Shown: in pieces, positions 1 through 6,857 of the stretch
How the letters are laid out: the number at the start of each line of letters is the position of its first letter
How positions within the stretch are numbered: the stretch's first letter is position 1
Source of the DNA: Ignavibacteriales bacterium
Lineage (GTDB): Bacteria > Bacteroidota > Ignavibacteria > UBA10030
Reading direction: 5' to 3'
Assembly: GCA_016207365.1 (NCBI GenBank)
Contig: JACQPU010000064.1
Coordinates: 1-8,880, forward strand
DNA: 8,880 nucleotides
Made by a program: the position numbers and the translations under genes
Notes under the pieces: model-generated
The model's database searches: none
What the model was told of the DNA's origin: nothing
Seen by the model: the letters and a program-made list of their open reading frames with translations, nothing else

Positions 1-1
1 C

Positions 2-661
2 TACAACTACTATGCAGAAATCGTGCCGCGGGAATATCCCATCGTGAAACCGTTCATGGTCTTCCTTCCTTCGGGGAACAGGGCGAAGGGTCTTGAGCAG
101 CTTAACACTGCGGCAGAGCGGTCGAAATATGCGCGCACTGAAGCGACCTATTTTCTGGTCCAGAACTATTTCTTGCATGAAAAGAATTTCCAAAAAGCAG
201 CGGACCTTGCTGAGGGCTTGAGTCAGAAGTATCCGCGTAATCCAGCATTCCTCCGTTACCGCGGCCGGTGTCTCGTGTCCCTGGGGCGCTGGGACGAGGC
301 GTTTAAAGTCTTTTCGCGCGTCGTGGATTTATTCAAGAAGGGCCAGGTTGGTTTCAACGGACAGGATGCGCGAGAGGGATATTACTACCGGGGGAAATAC
401 TACTTCACGAATGTGAAATACGACGACGCGCTTGAGAATTTCCGTGAGTCGGAGCGACTGTCATACGATGTTGACAAGGACGTCGAGTCGGGATTTCTTT
501 CAATGACCGTGCTGCACATCGGAATGATTTACGACGTCACGAATCATCGTGCAGACGCTGTGAGGCAGTATCGGCGTGTGCTGGCTATGAAAGAGTACGA
601 ACAGACTCATCGCGACGCGCGTCGATTCCTGGAAACGCCTTACAAGGGATCCACGCAATGA
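2..661 (+). CDS. TPR-repeat protein, 5' end outside window
   Basis: The frame is open from base 2, so the GTG at 23 is probably internal and the true start lies upstream; 219 residues are visible. The protein is alpha-helical with tetratricopeptide-like helix pairs. One pair spans roughly the stretch NYFLHEKNFQKAADLAEGL to RCLVSLGRWDEAFKVFSRVV, with the usual small residue and W/Y-x-x-A spacing. Another is near KYDDALENFRESERL, and a last one near HRADAVRQYRRVLAMKEY. TPR arrays bind other proteins, and no catalytic motif is visible. The stop codon overlaps the ATG of the ZIP transporter gene (ATGA), so the two are probably translated in a coupled way. The TPR fold is fairly sure; the partner and cell location are unknown, because any signal peptide would be upstream of the window. 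Confidence 0.75.
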   Translation, partial: YNYYAEIVPREYPIVKPFMVFLPSGNRAKGLEQLNTAAERSKYARTEATYFLVQNYFLHEKNFQKAADLAEGLSQKYPRNPAFLRYRGRCLVSLGRWDEAFKVFSRVVDLFKKGQVGFNGQDAREGYYYRGKYYFTNVKYDDALENFRESERLSYDVDKDVESGFLSMTVLHIGMIYDVTNHRADAVRQYRRVLAMKEYEQTHRDARRFLETPYKGSTQ

Positions 662-1401
662 TAACCGCATTGTTGTTCGGACTGGCAGCAGCGGGGGCGG
701 AATTCCTGGGAGGCGTAATCATAGCCGCGCGCCGTGAGTGGCCGAGACGGCTGCAGGAGGTGCTTCTTGCCCTCGGAGCAGGATTTATCCTCGCTCTGGT
801 GTTCCTGGAATTGATTCCGCACAGCATTGAGGCCGTCGGGGAAACGGCAGCCTTCGCCATGATGGCCGGATTCAGCGTCGTTCATTTCTTCGAGCACACC
901 GTTGTCGGCCACCTTCATTTCGGTGAAGAAACGCATGCGGACGTGATGGTTTCTAAGCAGGCGGGTTTGTCGGCTTTTGGAGGCCTGTTTATCCATGCCT
1001 TCTTCGACGGGTTTTCGATTTCTGCCGGTGTCCAGTTCGACATGTTTCTGGGTCTGCTGATTTTCCTCGGGATATTGCTCCATAAGTTTCCCGAGGGGCT
1101 CACAATCGGATCCATCATGCAATCAGCAGGCTTTTCCCGGAATGTTGTCCTCTGGGCAGCTGGCGGTGTTGGGATTGGAACGATCCTCGGCGTTGCGTCG
1201 GTGTTTCTGATTGCTCCGCTCGACGAGTCCGTGGTTGGCCTGGCATTTGCGTTCTCTGCGGGAGTGGCGATGTATGTAGGTGCAAGCGACCTGATTCCGG
1301 AAATTAACCGTTCGAAGAATCGTATTCCCCCGCTTGTAGTCTTTGGCGGCATGCTGTTGTTTGCGCTCACAGAAATGGTGCTTGAAAGCTTGTTAAAGTG
1401 A
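658..1401 (+). CDS. ZIP-family divalent metal transporter
   Basis: 247-residue, very hydrophobic inner-membrane protein with about eight predicted helices, the usual size for bacterial ZIP proteins, which import Zn(II) and sometimes Fe or Mn. Family motifs are visible: ELIPHS (51-56) in helix 2, HAFFDG (H113, D117) in helix 4, and HKFPEG (H142, E146) in helix 5, the paired histidine/acid sites that form the metal centre. The loop after helix 3 has scattered histidines (H80, H85, H87, H93), as in the ZIP cytoplasmic histidine loop. Helix 4 has Ala where many bacterial members have Asn after the His, so metal preference cannot be read off. The start ATG at 658 overlaps the stop of the TPR gene and has AAGGGA at 644-649, 8 nt upstream. 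Its own stop overlaps the next gene. Family is confident; substrate is not determined. Confidence 0.9.
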   Translation: MITALLFGLAAAGAEFLGGVIIAARREWPRRLQEVLLALGAGFILALVFLELIPHSIEAVGETAAFAMMAGFSVVHFFEHTVVGHLHFGEETHADVMVSKQAGLSAFGGLFIHAFFDGFSISAGVQFDMFLGLLIFLGILLHKFPEGLTIGSIMQSAGFSRNVVLWAAGGVGIGTILGVASVFLIAPLDESVVGLAFAFSAGVAMYVGASDLIPEINRSKNRIPPLVVFGGMLLFALTEMVLESLLK

Positions 1402-2039
1402 GTAGAATTATTAGATCTGTCCCAGACCGATTGCGGTTTGTCCTTTCAGGATTCAAGGTAAGATGGGAGATTCTGTTGTGGAGATTTCACGGGTCGCCGG
1501 TTCCTCCACCTCACGCTTACAAGCGCGCGACAATCCGCAGCTATAGGAAAAGGTTCAGAACACGCCTGTTTATAGAGAGCGGAACCTTCCGCGGAGACAT
1601 GGTTTTTGCTCAACGCTATGGGTTTGAGGCGATCTATTCAATTGAACTCGATCGGGCGTTGTATCAGCAGGCGGTGGAACGATTTCGAGGATTTCCGCGC
1701 ATCGAAATTCTTCAAGGTGACAGTGGAGATGTCCTTCCGGTCCTTCTGGCGCAATTCGACCGGAACTGCCTGTTCTGGCTGGACGGTCACTATTCAGGCG
1801 GTGAGACCGCGCGAGGAGAGTCTGAAACGCCGGTGATGAAAGAGCTTGTCGCAATTCTTGCACATCCCTTGCAGCACGTAATTCTCATCGACGATGCGCG
1901 CCTGTTCACGGGTCACGAAGGTTACCCATCAGTAGCGGACCTCAGAGAATGGGTGGCCCGCCGTCGCCCTGAGTATACCATGACAGTAGAAGGGGATGTG
2001 ATCAGGTTGGTCGGAACGGAAATTGAAAGTGAAAAGTGA
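1398..2039 (+). CDS. SAM-dependent methyltransferase-like protein
   Basis: 213 residues with the layout of a class I (Rossmann) SAM-binding methyltransferase. Seen in order: a basic N-terminal region (1-56); a motif I-like glycine loop ESGTFRGDM (60-68); SIELD (81-85), whose acid at the end of strand 2 would bind the ribose of SAM; GDSGDVLP (107-114); LFWLDGH (125-131) at strand 4; and LIDDARLF (163-170). The spacing resembles small FkbM/TylF-like methyltransferases, but I cannot name the substrate. The GTG start at 1398 is chosen because it overlaps the transporter stop (GTGA) and the motif content begins soon after; no clear Shine-Dalgarno precedes it, which fits re-initiation. The last codons (IESEK) lie in a repeat of AGTGAAR units that includes the stop. 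Fold is likely; role is unknown. Confidence 0.75.
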   Translation: MSRIIRSVPDRLRFVLSGFKVRWEILLWRFHGSPVPPPHAYKRATIRSYRKRFRTRLFIESGTFRGDMVFAQRYGFEAIYSIELDRALYQQAVERFRGFPRIEILQGDSGDVLPVLLAQFDRNCLFWLDGHYSGGETARGESETPVMKELVAILAHPLQHVILIDDARLFTGHEGYPSVADLREWVARRRPEYTMTVEGDVIRLVGTEIESEK

Positions 2040-2048
2040 AGAGTGAAG
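2028..2048 (+). repeat. three tandem AGTGAAR heptamers across a stop codon
   Basis: Units AGTGAAA (2028-2034), AGTGAAG (2035-2041) and AGTGAAG (2042-2048) follow one another without gaps. Because the unit is 7 nt, its TGA falls in each of the three forward frames in turn (2030, 2037, 2044). The middle one is the real stop of the methyltransferase-like gene. No hairpin is formed. The repeat is certain; any function is not. Confidence 0.8.
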
Positions 2049-2074
2049 GGAGATGAGGGCCGAAGAGAGTGTGT

Positions 2075-3016
2075 CTATGGCGCTACGATCATTCCTATCG
2101 TAATCCTGTGCAGTCCGCCGATGGCACCGTAAGAGTTGAACGCATAATCGATACGATGCGTTCCGAAAAACACTCCCCCGCCCACCGCGAATCCCGCCAG
2201 GCCCGCGCTTGACCCGAGTTTCAATTCCCGTCGCTTTTCATTGTCGTACCCCACGCGCAGCCGCGCCGACTCCGTCAGGAGAAACTCCGCCCCAAAGGAA
2301 AACGCGTTGAAGCGGTCGAAAAACGAATCATTGTTCTCCGTGAGCTTGTGGAAATTCAGGTTCAGGTACACCGGAAGGTGCTCAGGTCTCTTGGTGATCC
2401 CGATAGTCAGACTGAGAGGAAGTGACTCCCGTGTCTTAACGTAGCTATCGAGTTGAGTGCCCAGATGAAGCAGGCTGGCGCCGAGGGTGATGTTCTCTGA
2501 GGGAATCTCGTACAAAACCCCTGCCCCGGCAGCGAGCGCCGATGATCCATACTCTGCAATCGAGGAGTGGATGAATTCGAGACTTGCTCCGGCAAACGTA
2601 TTTTCTGCGACCGCAGCTCCCCATCCGACGACGACAGCGAACTCCCGGGCGGAAAATGTCCCAAGGACGTTCATCGATTCGTCCGTCCGCTCAAAGGAAC
2701 CGTAGTGGATAAAGACGATCCCCGCCCCGAACGTACCGAGATCCTCAATCTCCTGCGCATAGGTCACCGATCCTGCATTCACGTCAAGAAGATGCTTGAG
2801 GAATCCCGCAGATGCCGAAGGTTGCGTGAGTGTGGCCAGCGCCGACGGGTTATACAGAAGAAGATTGGGATCATCCGTCATCGACACAAAGCTGCCGTAG
2901 AGTCCGGCAGCCCGGGCGTTCATGTCGAGCCGAAGAAAATCAAACGTTCCTTTGCGTTGAGCGGAGGAAGCCGAGAACGCAAGCATCAGAAGGATGAGGA
3001 TACACGAATTCCGCAT
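2075..3016 (-). CDS. porQ: PorQ-like type IX secretion system outer-membrane protein
   Basis: 313 residues. A signal peptide is clear: positive N-terminus (MRN), hydrophobic core ILILLMLAF, and a likely cleavage after SSA at residue 19. The mature start TFDFLRLDMNARAAGLYGS and the following DDPNLLLYNPSALA match the PorV/PorQ/UPF0164-type outer-membrane beta-barrel family. The later GTQLDSYVKTRESLPL and IGITKRPEHLPVYLNL favour PorQ over PorV. The rest alternates short amphipathic strands with glycine-rich turns, and the protein ends in a strand (HRITIGMIVAP), as outer-membrane barrels do. PorQ takes part in type IX secretion of C-terminally signalled cargo to the cell surface in Bacteroidota. 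No other type IX gene is in the window; components of this system are usually scattered. The gene is convergent with the methyltransferase-like gene and divergent from rpmE. The barrel family is confident; the PorQ subgroup is from remembered family sequence. Confidence 0.78.
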   Translation of the reverse strand: MRNSCILILLMLAFSASSAQRKGTFDFLRLDMNARAAGLYGSFVSMTDDPNLLLYNPSALATLTQPSASAGFLKHLLDVNAGSVTYAQEIEDLGTFGAGIVFIHYGSFERTDESMNVLGTFSAREFAVVVGWGAAVAENTFAGASLEFIHSSIAEYGSSALAAGAGVLYEIPSENITLGASLLHLGTQLDSYVKTRESLPLSLTIGITKRPEHLPVYLNLNFHKLTENNDSFFDRFNAFSFGAEFLLTESARLRVGYDNEKRRELKLGSSAGLAGFAVGGGVFFGTHRIDYAFNSYGAIGGLHRITIGMIVAP

Positions 3017-3063
3017 GCGATGAATCTACCCAGGAATCGAGTGAATTTCAAACAAAGCGGGAA

Positions 3064-3092
3064 TTGCACCTCTCAGGCTTTTTCGCTATATT
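3064..3092 (+). promoter_or_regulatory. putative rpmE promoter
   Basis: TTGCAC (3064-3069) and TATATT (3087-3092) are separated by 17 nt, a good housekeeping-sigma layout. The downstream box reads TATATTGTG, which also partly resembles the Bacteroidota -7 element TAnnTTTG. Transcription would start near 3099-3101, leaving a leader of about 25 nt before the rpmE start. The assignment is by motif and position only. Confidence 0.5.
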
Positions 3093-3114
3093 GTGTTCCC
3101 ATCGCATGAACATT

Positions 3115-3119
3115 GGAGG
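3115..3119 (+). promoter_or_regulatory. Shine-Dalgarno of rpmE, fixes the start
   Basis: GGAGG lies 5 nt before the ATG at 3125. It overlaps the codons that an upstream in-frame TTG start at 3113 would use, so the ATG at 3125 is preferred; it also gives the normal L31 N-terminus MKAGIHPEY. Confidence 0.75.
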
Positions 3120-3124
3120 TTCTG

Positions 3125-3352
3125 ATGAAGGCGGGTATTCATCCCGAGTACAAGAGATCGATTGTCACGTGCGTCTGCGGGAATACGTTTGAAACCAGGT
3201 CAACGGTTGGCAATCTGCACGTTGAAATCTGCTCAAATTGTCACCCGTTCTTTACCGGCAAGCAGAAGCTCGTTGATTCTGCGGGCCGTGTGGAGAAATT
3301 CACGCGAAAGTATGCAAAAAGGAAAACGGCCGAGCCGACAGCGCCATCCTGA
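3125..3352 (+). CDS. rpmE: 50S ribosomal protein L31, zinc-binding type
   Basis: 75 residues, a normal length for L31. The N-terminus MKAGIHPEY is the family signature. Four cysteines in a C-x-C (C16, C18) and C-x-x-C (C36, C39) arrangement form the zinc site of the C+ form of L31, as opposed to the C-minus paralogue made under zinc starvation. The segment CSNCHPFFTGKQKLVDSAGR continues the family pattern, and the tail is basic (KYAKRKTAE). The protein sits on the large ribosomal subunit at the bridge to the small subunit. The gene appears to be its own transcription unit, with a promoter before it and an intrinsic terminator after it. A ZIP transporter gene lies nearby but in a separate unit, and I see no Zur-like operator in front of rpmE. 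Confidence 0.96.
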   Translation: MKAGIHPEYKRSIVTCVCGNTFETRSTVGNLHVEICSNCHPFFTGKQKLVDSAGRVEKFTRKYAKRKTAEPTAPS

Positions 3353-3372
3353 CGGAGTATGAGTCACAAAGG

Positions 3373-3412
3373 AAGCGGAATGCAGCGTTGAATGCATTCC
3401 GCTTTTTCTTTT
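3373..3412 (+). terminator. intrinsic terminator after rpmE
   Basis: A perfect 12-bp stem is formed by AAGCGGAATGCA (3373-3384) and TGCATTCCGCTT (3393-3404) around an 8-nt loop, followed directly by a T-rich tract (TTTCTTTT, 3405-3412). It ends the rpmE transcript and separates it from nagB, which begins 31 nt later. Confidence 0.92.
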
Positions 3413-3443
3413 CCTATCTTGGGAGCAATCCGGAAGCCCCGCC

Positions 3444-4187
3444 ATGCTTGTGATAATTAAGGATTCGTATGATGACCTCAGCCGGCAGACTGCCGCCATG
3501 GTTGCCGAACGAATCCGCAAAAAGCCCGATCTCGTGCTCGGCCTGGCCACGGGTGTCACTCCGCTGGGTCTCTACAAGGAGCTGATCCGACTCTACAACG
3601 AGGAGGGCTTAAGTTTTGCCAGAGTGACGACATTCAATCTGGATGAGTATATCGGCCTTCCGAGAACGCACCCGCAAAGTTACTTCCATTTCATGCAGGA
3701 AAACTTCTTTCGACACATCGATATTGAGCCGCGGGCCCTCCACATTCCGGACGGCATGGCGCCCGACATTGATGCGCAGTGTGAATGGTACGAGCAACAG
3801 ATTGCCCGCCACGGCGGCATCGATGTTCAGATTCTCGGCATCGGCGCGAACGGCCATATTGCCTTCAACGAGCCTGGATCCTCGCTTGGATCACGCACGC
3901 GCATCAAGACTTTGACCGATCAGACGGTGGAGGACAACTCCCGGTTCTTCAAAACCGCTGAGGAAGTACCCAAGACCGCGATTACGATGGGGATTGGGAC
4001 AATCATGGAAGCACGGGAAGTGTTCCTGCTTGCAAGGGGTACGGCGAAGGCCAAAGCTGTTCGTGCGGCCATTGAAGGCCCTATTACGGCCATGGTTCCG
4101 GCTTCCATTATTCAGATGCACCGCAAAGCATACGTCCTTCTTGACCGCGACGCAGCCTCTCAGCTCACTCACGTCTTCAGGGGCTGA
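3444..4187 (+). CDS. nagB: glucosamine-6-phosphate deaminase
   Basis: 247 residues; the enzyme converts glucosamine-6-phosphate to fructose-6-phosphate and ammonia in the cytoplasm. Family motifs are intact: the phosphate-binding LGLATGVTPLGLY (32-44), NLDEY (65-69) whose D67 matches the proton-transfer Asp72 of the E. coli enzyme, and GIGANGHIAFNEPGS (132-146) with H138 and E143 matching His143 and Glu148. N136 stands where E. coli has Asp141; Asn here is common in shorter Bacillus-type NagB proteins. SRTRIKTLT (150-158) is also conserved. At 247 residues it is shorter than the E. coli enzyme (266), so the C-terminal part used in allosteric activation is probably reduced. GGAAG at 3432-3436 precedes the ATG. 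A weak -7-like TATCTTGG lies at 3415-3422 with no matching upstream box. The GlmU-like gene follows after 6 nt. Confidence 0.94.
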   Translation: MLVIIKDSYDDLSRQTAAMVAERIRKKPDLVLGLATGVTPLGLYKELIRLYNEEGLSFARVTTFNLDEYIGLPRTHPQSYFHFMQENFFRHIDIEPRALHIPDGMAPDIDAQCEWYEQQIARHGGIDVQILGIGANGHIAFNEPGSSLGSRTRIKTLTDQTVEDNSRFFKTAEEVPKTAITMGIGTIMEAREVFLLARGTAKAKAVRAAIEGPITAMVPASIIQMHRKAYVLLDRDAASQLTHVFRG

Positions 4188-4193
4188 TTCTCC

Positions 4194-5465
4194 ATGGTCT
4201 CGCATCTCTGTTTATTCGAAGACACCTTCAGCGATCGTCTCCTCCCTCTGTCCTATTTTCGTCCCGTGTACAACCTTAAGTGCGGCATTCTCTCTTTGAA
4301 GGAGAAGGTGATGCGGGCTTTTCCCCAGGTGTCCCTTGCTCTTCATTGTCGCCCGTATATCGCGGATTACATGCGCGTGCGATATCCTTCCGCTCGCGTA
4401 AACGACCTCGAACGCGCCGACTATTTGTTTGTGAACGGAAGACTTCTGATCGATTCGGAGATAGCGAAGGTTCTGTCGTCCGATTCAGATTCTGAGTGCG
4501 TTTATATGCGCGGTGGTGAACTCGTTGCGGCGCGGATTCACGCGGCCAACCTTCATCGTGCCGGCACGCTCCTGCAGGGGCTGATCCCTTCTGATGCATT
4601 CGCCGGACTCCCGAAAACCGATGTCAACGCCACGTTGATCGCGTACCCATGGGAATTGGTCAATCAGAACGAGCCACAACTGGAGGCGGATTTTGCGATG
4701 ATCGCGGGCAGACGGAAGCGCCGCAGCAAGAAGCATCCCCGATTGCCGGGTGTACACGTGCTCGGACAGGACAATGTGATCTTCGAAGACGGAGCCTCAA
4801 TCAATTCCGGCACGGTAGTGAATGGAGAAGATGGACCAGTTCACATCGGGCGGAATGCGAGGGTATTTCCTAATGCAGTGATTATCGGCCCGGTTCATGT
4901 AGGGGACGGAGCTTGGATCAAAGCGGGAGCTCAGATTTATGGAGGCACGAGCATCGGGCCGCTCTGCAAAATTGGCGGCGAGGTCGCGGGCTCGATTTTC
5001 CAGGGGTATGCGAACAAGCAGCACGGCGGATTCCTTGGGCACTCCTATATCGGTGCTTGGGTCAATCTGGGAGCCGGCACGACTACCAGCGACCTCAAGA
5101 ATAATTATGGTCCTGTGCGAGTGACACTCGGCACGGAACAAATCAATACCGGTTTGCAGTTCGTGGGTCTTATCATGGGTGATCACTCGAAGAGCGCCAT
5201 TAATTCGATGTTCAACACCGGTACGGTTGTGGGTGTCAGCAGTAATATCTTTGGGGCCGGCTTCCCGCCGAAATATGTACCTTCATTTTCCTGGGGAGCG
5301 GCGGGTGAGACGTTTACGACGTTCACTGTGGACAAGGCTATTGTGGTGGCCCGGAGGGTAATGGAGCGACGCAACGTTCAACTGACCGCTCAGGAAGAGC
5401 AGTTGTTCAAAGCTATTTTTGATTTCACAAGCGCCGAGCGGCGCAGACAGGGAATGCCTCAGTAG
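4194..5465 (+). CDS. GlmU-like putative sugar nucleotidyltransferase/acyltransferase
   Basis: 423 residues in two parts. The C-terminal part (about 190-355) is a left-handed beta-helix of hexapeptide repeats, e.g. VHIGRNARVFPNAVIIGPVHVG (216-237, beginning and end seen), then GEVAGSIFQ (262-270), QHGGFLGHSYIG (276-287) and NLGAGTTTSDL (291-301). These match the acetyl-CoA-dependent GlcN-1-P acetyltransferase region of GlmU, with H277 near the position of the catalytic histidine. The N-terminal part lacks the classical LxxGxGTRM pyrophosphorylase loop. It has LLPLSYFRPVYNLKCGI (16-32) instead, typical of the variant GlmU family of Bacteroidota annotated as UDP-GlcNAc diphosphorylase/GlcN-1-P acetyltransferase. 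A role in UDP-GlcNAc synthesis is inferred from this and from the nagB gene directly upstream. Whether the N-terminal part is an active nucleotidyltransferase cannot be told here. Confidence 0.82.
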   Translation: MVSHLCLFEDTFSDRLLPLSYFRPVYNLKCGILSLKEKVMRAFPQVSLALHCRPYIADYMRVRYPSARVNDLERADYLFVNGRLLIDSEIAKVLSSDSDSECVYMRGGELVAARIHAANLHRAGTLLQGLIPSDAFAGLPKTDVNATLIAYPWELVNQNEPQLEADFAMIAGRRKRRSKKHPRLPGVHVLGQDNVIFEDGASINSGTVVNGEDGPVHIGRNARVFPNAVIIGPVHVGDGAWIKAGAQIYGGTSIGPLCKIGGEVAGSIFQGYANKQHGGFLGHSYIGAWVNLGAGTTTSDLKNNYGPVRVTLGTEQINTGLQFVGLIMGDHSKSAINSMFNTGTVVGVSSNIFGAGFPPKYVPSFSWGAAGETFTTFTVDKAIVVARRVMERRNVQLTAQEEQLFKAIFDFTSAERRRQGMPQ

Positions 5466-5473
5466 CTGATTCT

Positions 5474-6847
5474 ATGAACGAGCCGGAGATTCAGACATCC
5501 GAAGAACGCGAGCGACTCTATACGGGACCCCGTGGAACCGCGGTGAAGATCCTGAACCGGGTCGAGCGGTCAGACGCATACCTTGACCGGCTCGTGGAAT
5601 CCGAGCTCCGGTCGCAGGATATGAACGAACTGGACAAGGGGCTCATGAGCGAGATTGTGACCGGGACCATCCGATGGCGGGCGAAGCTCGATTGGGTTCT
5701 GACCGGTTTTTTTCATGGGAATTTCACCAAAGCGGAAACTAACATCCGGAACGCCCTCCGCGTTGCCCTGTACCAGATCCTCTTTCTCGACAGGGTTCCT
5801 CATTCTGCAGCTGTCAATGAAACCGTCGAATTCATCAAGCGCCTCCGGGGTCAAAAGGTGGCGGATCTCGTAAATGCCGTCCTCCGGAATATTCTCCGAA
5901 ACCTCGAAAATATCCGATATCCGGACAGCAATGAAAACCGCATTCAGCATCTGGCTGTCGTTGAATCTCACCCGCAGTGGATGGTCCAGAGGTGGGTTGA
6001 CCGGTTCGGCCTGGATGAGGCGAGGCAGCTTCTTTCCGCAAACAACCGTCGGCCCGATCTTACCCTCCGCGTCAATCGCTTGAAAATCGACTTTAATTAC
6101 TTTCTGTCTAAGCTTGAGAGCCACCAGATTCAGTTTACGCGCTCGGCATTTCTTGATTTCTTTGTCCGTGTCAAGCACATGACCGGCATCGGCGGATCGG
6201 AAATGTATCGTCAGGGGTTTTTCGTGGTACAAGACGAGAGCGCGGGTTTGGCTGTCCAGCTGCTCGATCCGCAGCCGGGCGAACGCGTGTTGGACTTGTG
6301 TGCCGCGCCGGGCGGGAAGACGACCATGATTGGCGAACTGATGAAAAACCTGGGCGAGATTCTTGCGGTGGACCGTTATGAAACACGCCTTCATCTCGTC
6401 AAGAGTGCCTGTCAGCGCCTGGGGATTGCCAACGTTCACACCATGGCTGCTGATGCCGCGGAACTCAGCACTGCACCGGGGGACCGCGTTCTGGTCGACG
6501 CGCCATGTTCCGGGTTGGGTGTGCTTGCAAAAAAACCCGACGCGAAATGGAGGCGGGAACCGGAGGATATTCCCACCCTCGTCAATGTTCAGCATGCCAT
6601 TCTCACAAATGCGGCCGCGCTCGTGAGGCCGGGAGGCGTGCTTGTCTACAGCACATGCACCACGGAGCCTGAAGAGAACCTGGAGCTCATTCGCGAATTT
6701 CTTGCTTCGCATTCGGAATTTTTGATAGAGCCCGCGGACCGGTTTGTCAATCCACAACTCGTTCATCCTGAGGGATACGTCGAGACCTTCCCGCACCGGC
6801 ACGGCATGGATGGTGCGTTTGCAATGCGCCTGAAGAAGTCCGCCTAG
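5474..6847 (+). CDS. rsmB: 16S rRNA (cytosine-C5)-methyltransferase RsmB
   Basis: 457 residues; methylates C5 of a 16S rRNA cytosine (C967 in E. coli numbering) with SAM. The N-terminal third (about 20-145) is the NusB-like RNA-binding domain, with AVKILNRVERSDAYLDRLV and the helix ending in VADLVNAVLRNI (129-140). The catalytic domain begins around 245. QDESAGLAVQLLDP (253-266) and LDLCAAPGGKT (273-283) form the SAM site. DAPCSGLGVL (342-351) carries C345, the motif IV cysteine that aids release of product. STCT (393-396) carries C395, the motif VI nucleophile. FPHRHGMDGAF (439-449) is the usual C-terminal family motif. It starts 8 nt after the GlmU-like gene without a clear Shine-Dalgarno, so it is probably in the same operon. 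All key residues are present and the length is slightly above the E. coli protein. Confidence 0.95.
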   Translation: MNEPEIQTSEERERLYTGPRGTAVKILNRVERSDAYLDRLVESELRSQDMNELDKGLMSEIVTGTIRWRAKLDWVLTGFFHGNFTKAETNIRNALRVALYQILFLDRVPHSAAVNETVEFIKRLRGQKVADLVNAVLRNILRNLENIRYPDSNENRIQHLAVVESHPQWMVQRWVDRFGLDEARQLLSANNRRPDLTLRVNRLKIDFNYFLSKLESHQIQFTRSAFLDFFVRVKHMTGIGGSEMYRQGFFVVQDESAGLAVQLLDPQPGERVLDLCAAPGGKTTMIGELMKNLGEILAVDRYETRLHLVKSACQRLGIANVHTMAADAAELSTAPGDRVLVDAPCSGLGVLAKKPDAKWRREPEDIPTLVNVQHAILTNAAALVRPGGVLVYSTCTTEPEENLELIREFLASHSEFLIEPADRFVNPQLVHPEGYVETFPHRHGMDGAFAMRLKKSA

Positions 6848-6857
6848 CCCGTCCTGA

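Noticed and set aside
23..25. GTG as the start of the first gene
   Set aside because: The frame stays open to the window edge with sequence of the same character, so the gene most likely starts outside the window.
3021..3056. Minus-strand promoter for porQ (TTTG at 3052-3049 and TAGATTCA at 3028-3021)
   Set aside because: The second box would place the transcript start within a few bases of the porQ ATG and matches the consensus only partly, so I do not call it.
2567..3109. 180-codon plus-strand frame overlapping porQ
   Set aside because: The translation is rich in Arg/Ser/Pro with no domain pattern, while the minus-strand PorQ protein has a signal peptide and family motifs.
3113..3124. Upstream TTG start for rpmE adding four residues
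   Set aside because: The extra codons contain the Shine-Dalgarno GGAGG, and L31 proteins begin at the MKxGIHPxY sequence.
3415..3422. TATCTTGG as a -7 box for nagB
   Set aside because: No TTTG or -35-like box lies at the right distance upstream; the expected position falls inside the rpmE terminator stem.
5570..6802. 410-codon open frame on the minus strand opposite rsmB
   Set aside because: rsmB on the plus strand has all family motifs. The antisense product shows no recognisable domain, and its openness is explained by codon bias in GC-rich DNA.
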